64,000 bases of DNA from assembly GCA_965199285.1 (NCBI GenBank), contig OZ240687.1:1736001-1800000 (forward strand). The letters run 5' to 3'. Made by a program: the position numbers and the translations under genes. The stretch is from CBDDGJ01 sp965199285 (GTDB lineage: Bacteria; Pseudomonadota; Alphaproteobacteria; RS24). The number at the start of each line of letters is the position of its first letter. The stretch's first letter is position 1. The notes beneath the pieces were generated by a model. The model searched no databases, was not told the origin of the DNA, and was given only the letters and a program-made list of their open reading frames with translations. Positions 55,537 through 64,000 of this stretch are shown piece after piece.

Positions 55537-56898
55537 TTATTGGATTTGCGATCTTTCGGTTCGTTGGGCAATAAATTGGGTTAGGCGATTATTAATCTCG
55601 TCTTGCCGCGCGCGGAGTTTTTGTTTCCCGTCTGCGGTTAGTTTTTTCACCGGCGGAAAGTTTAAGCGGCGGGGGTTTACATGTTTTCCATTTGCAATCA
55701 CTTCATAATGCAAATGCGGGCCGGTTGATTGTCCGGTACTGCCGACATAGCCAATCCGTTGCCCCTGTTTGACGCGGCTTCCTTTTTTTAGACCTTTGCG
55801 GAATTTATGCATATGCAGATAAACCGTCTCATAACTATTTTTATGTTTGATGCGAATATAATTGCCATTTAATCGATTATAATCAATCTTTGTGATAATC
55901 CCGTCACCGGCGGCATAGATTGGGGTTCCGGTGGGGGCGGCGAAATCTAGCCCCTTATGCAAAGACGTATAGCCTTTAATCGGGTGGCGGCGCCAGCCAA
56001 ATCCAGATGAAAGCCGCGCCCCATCAATCGGGGTCTGCATTAACAGGCGGCGGATGGATTCGCCTTGTTGGTTATAATAGCCAAGTTCACCATCATCTTG
56101 AGGCAGTGACCAAAGCGCTTTTTTCTCACCGCGATTGGTAAGTGCCGCATAAATAATCTCACCATCGGCGGCGAGATTATTGGCGTCATCATAGCGGCGG
56201 GTATAAAATACTTGTAGTTGGTCACCCTCGCGAATATCGCGCTGGAAATCAACCGAATAGGAGAATATTTTTATCAAAGCGAGAACCATTTGTGGCGATA
56301 GCCCAACATTGCGCGCCGCTTCAAAAAGGCTGTTACTGATAATGGTTTCGGCTAAAAAATATCGGTCTTGTAATGTCCGCTCGCGCAGCACCGCGTGATA
56401 TTGTCGCGATTGTGACCGCCGGACGGATATATATTGGGTTGGGGTGGGGATGATTTCAAATCCGGCAAATGTTTTTTTGTCACGATTTGTTTCCTCCCAG
56501 ATGATGCCAATCGGCTGCCCAGGCCTTAGGCGGCGCGGATCATAATGTTCGCTCATCGCTTCAATGGCCAGGTGGGCTTCGCCGCCATCCACCCCCTGCG
56601 CAATCAGGAGGCTCGCCAGATTTTGCCGTTTTACCAAGGTTTTTTGATCTTTATAGCGATGGGCAGGCGGCGCTTTTAATTGCGTTTCTTCAATAAAAGG
56701 GGGCGGTGGCGCAGGCTTAGCGCTTAAACGGGCATTGAAAACATCGGGGGGCAAATAATCTGTGAGCAGCCAGAATAAAAAGCCGATTATTGCAATATTT
56801 GTGATTGCCAAGCGGCGGATTGCGCGGCGGATTTTTTTGCTGCGCTTTTCCGTCTGCACAAAACTAGGTGTGCTAACATTATAATCTGCTCCTGCCAT
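55537..56898 (-). CDS. M23 family metallopeptidase, membrane-anchored
   Basis: 453 residues. One N-terminal transmembrane segment after a basic tail (KKIRRAIRRLAITNIAIIGFLFWLL), a periplasmic OapA-like/LysM-like middle region, then the LytM domain: HKGLDFAAPTGTPIYAAGDG, later GPHLHYEV. Zinc ligands are H-x3-D and HLH. A peptidoglycan DD-endopeptidase acting in wall expansion or division. Divergent from the rRNA operon. Confidence 0.92.
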   Translation of the reverse strand: MAGADYNVSTPSFVQTEKRSKKIRRAIRRLAITNIAIIGFLFWLLTDYLPPDVFNARLSAKPAPPPPFIEETQLKAPPAHRYKDQKTLVKRQNLASLLIAQGVDGGEAHLAIEAMSEHYDPRRLRPGQPIGIIWEETNRDKKTFAGFEIIPTPTQYISVRRSQSRQYHAVLRERTLQDRYFLAETIISNSLFEAARNVGLSPQMVLALIKIFSYSVDFQRDIREGDQLQVFYTRRYDDANNLAADGEIIYAALTNRGEKKALWSLPQDDGELGYYNQQGESIRRLLMQTPIDGARLSSGFGWRRHPIKGYTSLHKGLDFAAPTGTPIYAAGDGIITKIDYNRLNGNYIRIKHKNSYETVYLHMHKFRKGLKKGSRVKQGQRIGYVGSTGQSTGPHLHYEVIANGKHVNPRRLNFPPVKKLTADGKQKLRARQDEINNRLTQFIAQRTERSQIQ

Positions 56899-56991
56899 TG
56901 TTCTAAAACACTATAATTCGCCGAAAAAGCAAGTCATTTTTATAAATATAGGCTAAAATTAAAAAAAATGAAAAAAATTATAAAAAAGTCT

Positions 56992-57020
56992 TTGACAAGG
57001 ACGGAGCAGGTGCATATAAC
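56992..57020 (+). promoter_or_regulatory. Strong sigma-70 promoter of the rRNA operon
   Basis: TTGACA (56992-56997), 17-base spacer, TATAAC (57015-57020). The AT-rich stretch before it could act as an UP element. It drives the 16S-23S-5S transcript. Confidence 0.82.
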
Positions 57021-57639
57021 CACGCTCACCGTTGAGGAATATCAGCGCTCTTCGGTGTATCCTATAAAAATAGGTGCATGAGTTATCAACTGTTTATTTT
57101 TAATGATGGTTGATTTCGCAGTCCGAAAACTGCAAAATGCTGATCCTTTTCTGTTACGCAATGACCTTAAAGGGGTTGCGTTAAGAGGAAAGGGCTCTTT
57201 TGGGCGCAAATACTCTATATCGTTTACTCTAATCGTTATTGTAAGCGGAGAGGTTAGTTAAAAAAGCTAATGTCTCTTGTTTTGTCGCGATTGGGGATTT
57301 TTTGCGGTTAGGTTTTTCATGCCTTGGGGAGTATAGATGTTTGACATTGTTGATAGAAAGAGAAACGTGGACGGCGGGTTTCAGCGGTTTGCGTGTGTTC
57401 TAATTTTAGGCACATGTAAACAAAGGAATACGTAATCAGTTATGACACGCCTGTATTATAAGCAGGCAGACGTTCACGTTACCACTCGATAGCCCAAAAT
57501 ATATGGTTTTCTATATATGGGTAGGTTATCAATATTGAGTGGGAACTCGTCTATTTTTACTTTTTAAGGTATCTTTATTTTTTGAAGTAAAAATATTTGA
57601 TGATTTTGAACGTTTAGTTAATGAGATGATTACAGAATC
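57021..57639 (+). promoter_or_regulatory. rRNA leader region, possible antitermination element
   Basis: No protein gene. TTTGACATTGT at 57340-57350 is shared with the spacer before 23S (59589-59599), suggesting an antitermination or processing signal. The remaining leader shows nothing else named. Confidence 0.45.
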
Positions 57640-59151
<1,512 letters not shown>

Positions 59152-59302
59152 GCTTTTTAATGATGCCAGATATTTATATCTGCCCATCTTTCAAAGCACT
59201 TTAAGAACATAAAAACCCTGCTTAGCAGGGTAAATTGGCGAAATTCGCCGTCTTCGTTTCTCTTTCGTTTTTGAAAATTTGGCATAATGATGAAAGCAAT
59301 TC

Positions 59303-59379
<77 letters not shown>

Positions 59380-59431
59380 TTTCAGGTTTATTATTTCGGG
59401 TTCGCTTATTTATTGGACTTATTTATTGGAT

Positions 59432-59507
59432 GGGGGCATAGCTCAGTTGGGAGAGCGATTGCTTTGCAAGCAATAGGTCGTCGGTTCGATCCCGTCTGCC
59501 TCCACCA
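59432..59507 (+). tRNA. tRNA-Ala(UGC)
   Basis: GGGGGCA acceptor, anticodon loop TTTGCAA (UGC), encoded CCA at 59505-59507. Normal rrn spacer tRNA. Confidence 0.97.
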
Positions 59508-60173
59508 TTATTTATTTTTATAATAATTTTCAAAAAATAACAGGTTTTCATAATGTATTTGCATTGAGTGTATTTGTATTATGAGATATTTGACATTGTG
59601 AAGAAGGGATTTGCCTTTGATGCGGGCTGATCAATTAGAGATTATCGTTTTAAGACGCGATATTCGAAGATGATCAGCATAAACCGCGCCATCCCCCGAT
59701 GGTATTTGTTTGTTAAGGCCTCATAAAAGCTAAGATTTATGACGCCATTTCCATATTTTTTTATAAATAAGGAAGCATGCAATTAGAATGGGTAAATCTG
59801 ACATATATCTAATGATATATATAATATATTGAGAGCATTGCCTCGGAATTATGGGTTATGTTATTTCGTTTGGTCGACGAGGGATAGAGGCGCGACTGTG
59901 CCTCCGGCGAACGTTCGCCGCCCCCGCGGAGGCGTAATGCGCAGCATTACTGCCGTGAGCGAAAAAAACTAGCGCATGACATACGCATAACATAATGACG
60001 ATATGTGTGCATTGTCATACGGGAACACATAATAAAGGGCACAGGCTAGCGATATATATTTTGATCTTTGAATGATCGTTAGGGTTTATCCCTTATCGAT
60101 TGTTCATCTGATCGCAACTATCAATATTTGCGGTTTGCCGCACGGGTGAGCGACAAATATTGGTAATGAGAAC
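59508..60173 (+). other. rRNA spacer between tRNA-Ala and 23S
   Basis: No gene. It holds TTTGACATTGT (59589-59599), one bulged-hairpin repeat copy (59927-59961) and the 5' arm of the pre-23S processing stem: GTGAGCGA (60146-60153) and following bases pair with 63430-63468 downstream of 23S, including AATATTGG and AATGAGAAC. Confidence 0.6.
59927..59961 (+). repeat. Bulged-hairpin repeat, copy C
   Basis: GGC, then stem GTAATGC (59934-59940), loop GCA, stem GCATTAC, a bulged T (59951), GCC and GTGAGCG. Same architecture as copies at 38.5 and 63.6 kb but with a different, still paired stem. A larger GCCTCC/GGAGGC pairing and GGCGAACGTTCGCC lie just upstream. Confidence 0.7.
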
Positions 60174-60616
60174 AATCAAGTGTCTTAAGGGCATCTGGTG
60201 AATGCCTTGGCATTGAGAGGCGATGAAGGACGTGACACGCTGCGATAAGCCGCGGTAAGCTGTGAGTAAGCTTTGACCCGTGGATTTCCGAATGGGGAAA
60301 CCCGATACTTTTGTATCATCTTGCGCTGAATATATAGGCGCTAAGAAGCGAACCCGGGGAACTGAAACATCTAAGTACCCGGAGGAAAGGACATCAACTG
60401 AGACTCCGTTAGTAGTGGCGAGCGAACGCGGATCAGGCCAATGCCGATTTTTTACTGAACTGGAATCTTCTGGAAAGGAGAACCCAAGTGGGTGACAGTC
60501 CCGTACAGGTAAGGTAAAATTTCGGATTCGAGTAGGGCGGAACACGTGAAATTCTGTCTGAACATGGGGGGACCACCCTCCAAGCCTAAGTACTCCTCAA
60601 TGACCGATAGTGAACC

Positions 60617-60647
<31 letters not shown>

Positions 60648-60777
60648 GACAAGGGGAGTGAAATAGTACCTGAAACCGGATGCCTACAATCAGTTGGAGC
60701 CTCTTTATGGGGTGACAGCGTACCTTTTGTATAATGGGTCAGTGACTTAGTCTGGCAAGCAAGCTTAAACCGTTAGG

Positions 60778-60811
<34 letters not shown>

Positions 60812-61206
60812 AATAAGTTTGTTGGATTAGACCCGAAACCGAGTGATCTAGATATGAGCAGGTTGAAGATGCGGTAACACGCATTGGAGGACCGAACCCA
60901 CTAATGTTGAAAAATTAGGGGATGACTTGTGTCTAGGGGTGAAAGGCCAATCAAACTCGGAAATAGCTGGTTCTCCGCGAAATCTATTTAGGTAGAGCGT
61001 CAAATGAATACTATCGGGGGTAGAGCACTGGATGGGCTAGGGGGCTTCACCGCTTACCAAACCTAACCAAACTCCGAATACCGATAAGTAATATTTGGCA
61101 GACACACTATGGGTGCTAAGGTCCATAGTGGAAAGGGAAACAGCCCAGACCGCCATCTAAGGTCCCCAAGTTATGACTAAGTGGGAAAGGAAGTGGGACG
61201 GCCAAA

Positions 61207-61255
<49 letters not shown>

Positions 61256-61330
61256 CAGCTCACTGGTCTAAATAAGCTATCCTGCGCCGAAAATGTAACG
61301 GGGCTAAAGTCATACACCGAAGATGCGGGT

Positions 61331-61855
61331 GCTTGATTCAGTTCAAAATCTATTAAAATATTTTTATTGTATTTCAAAATCACTTCCTATAAAGAGAGTA
61401 TGTTATTACATATATGCTTATGGGGGAGGAAATATAAGAATGAAAAAAATCCATAACCTTTGTTTGTTTCTGTTCGTTCCGCTATTTATTGCGGGGTGTG
61501 GACAAACTTTGATTCCTGGAATTGTTGATATTGATAAATCACAGCCTTCTGTAACGATGGGCGTCCAAAAGGGTGAGTTCCAGTCGATAGACTGGAATGC
61601 AGCGCAAGCTAAAGCAAACAAACAATGCCAAGAGTTTGGCTATTGGTTGGCAGAGCCTCTGGAGGCTACGCGGCAGTCTTGTGCCGACTCATCATATTAC
61701 GCCGGTCAATATGGCGGTTATGGTGGTTGTACGGTTTTCCAAATTGAACGAAAGTACATCTGCAAAGAATAAACCCACCTGTGAAAAGTGATGGTACAAA
61801 ATAATGAGAGTACAAAGAATAACATAAAAATAATAGATTTTGATCTGGGTCAAGC
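61331..61855 (+). other. 23S intervening sequence in helix 45 with a closing inverted repeat
   Basis: The 5' arm starts GCTTGATTCAGTTCAAAATC (61331) and continues TATTA; the 3' arm ends TTGATCTGGGTCAAGC (61855). The arms pair over about 25 bases with three mismatches, extended by ATAAAAAT/ATTTTTAT. This is the RNase III excision pattern of known rRNA IVSs. The normal helix-45 sequence resumes with GGTAGCGGAGCGTTCC. About 525 nt, longer than most IVSs. Confidence 0.93.
61440..61772 (+). CDS. Predicted lipoprotein encoded inside the 23S intervening sequence
   Basis: 110 residues, ATG at 61440 after GGGGAGGA (61422-61430). Signal peptide with lipobox FIAGC (Cys20), so an acylated envelope protein is predicted. 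The mature part has Cys residues (CQEFGYW...RQSC...GGCTVF...YIC) and resembles YecR-like lipoproteins in the NKQCQEFGYWLAEP and C-terminal Y-x-C, with low certainty. It is not the four-helix IVS protein family. A weak internal promoter TTGTAT (61367) / TATAAA (61388, spacer 15) could express it independently of rRNA. Confidence 0.72.
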   Translation: MKKIHNLCLFLFVPLFIAGCGQTLIPGIVDIDKSQPSVTMGVQKGEFQSIDWNAAQAKANKQCQEFGYWLAEPLEATRQSCADSSYYAGQYGGYGGCTVFQIERKYICKE

Positions 61856-62020
61856 GCGGTAGCGGAGCGTTCCCTAGGCCGATGAAGGCAGACTGCGAGG
61901 TCTGCTGGAGGTATGGGAAGAGAGAATGCTGACATGAGTAACGATAAGGAGGGTGAGAAACCCTCCCGCCGAAATTCCAAGGGTTCCTGCGCAATGTTAA
62001 TCAGCGCAGGGTTAGCCGGC

Positions 62021-62053
<33 letters not shown>

Positions 62054-62430
62054 GAACGGGGTTAATATTCCCCGGCCAGTGGGTAGTGACGAATCGCGTA
62101 AATTGTCTTTCCTTATCGGATTGGAAAGGCCGTGAAGCGGTTCCAGGAAATAGCTCCCACATCAAGACCGTACCCGAAACCGACACAGGTGGAATGGTAG
62201 AGTATACCAAGGCGCTTGAGAGAACGATGCTGAAGGAACTCGGCAAAATGCCTCCGTAACTTCGGGAGAAGGAGGCCCTGTCTTAAGGCAACTTTTGACA
62301 GGGGGCACAGACCAGGGGGTAACGACTGTTTATTAAAAACACAGGGCTCTGCGAAGTCTTATGACGACGTATAGGGTCTGACGCCTGCCCGGTGCCGGAA
62401 GGTTAAAAGGAGGAGTGCAAGCTCCGAATT

Positions 62431-62521
<91 letters not shown>

Positions 62522-62594
62522 CGATTTCCCCGCTGTCTCCAGCATCGACTCAGTGAAATTGAATTCCCCGTGAAGATGCGGGGTTCCTGCGGTC

Positions 62595-62625
<31 letters not shown>

Positions 62626-62949
62626 GCTTTACAGTGGCATTAGTGACGGCATGTGTAGGATAGGTGGTGGACTTTGAAGCCTGGGCGCCAGTTCAGGTGG
62701 AGTCACCCGTGAAATACCACCCTTACCTTTATTGATGTCTAACCGCGAACCGTTATCCGGTTCCGGGACCCTGTATGGTGGGTAGTTTGACTGGGGCGGT
62801 CGCCTCCCAAAGAGTAACGGAGGCGCGCGAAGGTAGGCTCAGGCCGGTCGGAAATCGGTCGTTGAGTGCAATGGCAAAAGCCTGCCTGACTGCGAGACTG
62901 ACAAGTCGAGCAGAGACGAAAGTCGGTCATAGTGATCCGGTGGTCCCGC

Positions 62950-63003
<54 letters not shown>

Positions 63004-63032
63004 GACGCCCAAGAGTCCATATCGACGGCGTT

Positions 63033-63072
<40 letters not shown>

Positions 63073-63276
63073 GAGCAGGTCCCAAGGGTTTGGCTGTTCG
63101 CCAATTAAAGCGGTACGTGAGCTGGGTTTAGAACGTCGTGAGACAGTTTGGTCCCTATCTGCCGTAGGTGTAGGAAATTTGCGAGGAGCTATCCCTAGTA
63201 CGAGAGGACCGGGATGGACATACCTCTGGTGGAGCTGTTGTCGCGCCAGCGGCATTGCAGCGTAGCTACGTATGGA

Positions 63277-63312
<36 letters not shown>

Positions 63313-63486
63313 CCCTCAAAACCAGATTTCCCTATCAGAGCCGTGGAAGACCACCACGTTGATAGGCCAGATGTGTAAGTGCAGCAATGCATGTAGCTTA
63401 CTGGTACTAATCGCTCGACTGGCTTGATTCGTTCTCATTTCCAATATTTGTGGCTTTATATCGCTCACGCCTCTGTTTAATAAACA

Positions 63487-63504
63487 GGCAGCCTTCGGCA
63501 CGCC
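63487..63504 (+). repeat. Bulged-hairpin repeat, copy E (shortened)
   Basis: GGC, A, GCC, TTC, GGCAC, GCC: two bases shorter in one arm than the copies at 38.5 kb, with an internal loop instead of one bulge. Confidence 0.5.
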
Positions 63505-63612
63505 TGCGGGAGCTACGACGAAGTCGTTAGCGTGAGCGAAATAAGGTAAAAGAAAGGGACGTGACCACGTCCCCGACGAATCGTTTCGTCGCCCCCTTTT
63601 TTAAGATAATGA

Positions 63613-63646
63613 GGAGGCATGGCACACAGTGCCATTGCCGTGAACG
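63613..63646 (+). repeat. Bulged-hairpin repeat, copy D
   Basis: GGAGGC, stem ATGGCAC, loop ACA, stem GTGCCAT, bulged T (63636), GCC, GTGAACG. Seven paired bases differ from copy C but stay complementary. Confidence 0.7.
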
Positions 63647-63660
63647 ACAATCTGTATTGC

Positions 63661-63784
63661 GCCGACTTGGTGGCTATGGCGAAGCGCCTAAACCCGATCC
63701 CATCCCGAACTCGGCCGTTAAACGCTTCAGCGCCGATGGTACTGCATCTTAAGGTGTGGAAGAGTAGGACGCTGCCAGGTCTGC
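63661..63784 (+). rRNA. rrf: 5S ribosomal RNA
   Basis: Contains CCCGATCCCATCCCGAACTC and GCGCCGATGGTACTG with the terminal stem GACTTGG/CCAGGTC. Ends are estimated within about five bases. Confidence 0.94.
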
Positions 63785-64000
63785 CCAATACAGATTATAG
63801 TTTTCAACCAATAACCTAAAAACGAATAACCTAAATCAGATAAATCCCTTCTTTATATTCTTCCTTTTGCTTCAGTGCGCGGCTGATTTATTGTTTTAGT
63901 TTGCATGTCTCCGTTATGGGGTATAATCTTTGTTTATTAATGCTTGTTGTATAAGAGGTACGAAAATAAATAATAGTTATAAAATTTGTTTGTTTCTACT
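63785..64000. other. Downstream flank, nothing identified
   Basis: AT-rich and gene-free as far as the window reaches; ATAACCTAAA occurs twice around 63810-63840. No clear terminator for the rRNA operon was seen. Confidence 0.4.

Larger units (their letters stand above)
63430..63660 (+). other. 23S-5S spacer with palindromes
   Basis: No gene. It carries the 3' arm of the pre-23S stem, CGCTCACGC (63462-63470) paired with GCGTGAGCG (63530-63538) around CTGTTTA/TAAACAG and ACGAC/GTCGT hairpins, GGGACGTG/CACGTCCC, CGACGAA/TTCGTCG followed by a CCCCC-TTTTTT run, and two bulged-hairpin copies. Confidence 0.6.

Noticed and set aside
61331..61855. IVS as a group I intron or a transposon insertion
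   Set aside because: No intron core, transposase or target duplication; the closing stem fits RNase III-type IVS.

Overview
The window looks like chromosome of a moderately AT-rich alphaproteobacterium. Signs are the 16S sequence, the rrn order 16S-tRNA-Ile(GAU)-tRNA-Ala(UGC)-23S-5S, a Ros/MucR regulator, a COQ4-type ubiquinone protein, a DUF4167 protein, the carA-carB-greA order and the yqeY-dnaG-rpoD cluster. Many lipid-catabolism genes and the general style suggest an uncultured marine lineage (for example SAR116-like), but that placement is inference.

Layout. 1-2.9 kb: the 3' part of a DUF1302 outer-membrane protein and its usual partner DUF1329. 2.9-18.2 kb: lipid and acyl-CoA metabolism (PlsC-like acyltransferase, three tandem-hotdog thioesterases, acyl-CoA dehydrogenase, thiolase) mixed with folD, a GST, COQ4, a TusA-like protein, a metallo-hydrolase, a sulfotransferase-like gene and msrB. 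18.3-24.5 kb: lptD, mucR, an MFS transporter and a small accessory patch (MNT-HEPN protein, phosphatase-like lipoprotein). 24.6-32.4 kb, mostly minus strand: infC with a non-AUG start, glycosyltransferase genes, a CAU tRNA, panD, rpoD, dnaG, yqeY. 32.7-38.4 kb: a 41-codon leader ORF coupled to carA, carB, greA and a 2OG-Fe(II) oxygenase-like gene. 38.4-39.1 kb: a tandem repeat, then a probable structured ncRNA gene with its own promoter and terminator. 39.1-42.7 kb, minus: a GH43-like protein, rnpB, an amidase and an EamA transporter. 42.7-56.9 kb: housekeeping genes (gph, ubiG, lysC, ptsP, ispG, prfA, prmC, DUF4167, clpB, a glycosyltransferase, an M23 peptidase). 57-63.8 kb: a complete rRNA operon with a consensus-like promoter.

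The most unusual item is in the 23S gene. Helix 45 carries an intervening sequence of about 525 nt, closed by a long inverted repeat, with a 110-codon ORF behind a good ribosome-binding site. The ORF encodes a predicted secreted lipoprotein, not the four-helix IVS protein usually reported at such sites. Next in interest are the ncRNA candidate at 38.7-39.1 kb, a family of short hairpins whose paired arms covary around one bulged base (38.5, 59.9, 63.5 and 63.6 kb), a 110-bp tandem duplication carrying a stop codon and terminator, the carAB leader ORF and the AUA/AUC start of infC.

No CRISPR array, intact insertion sequence or prophage was seen.
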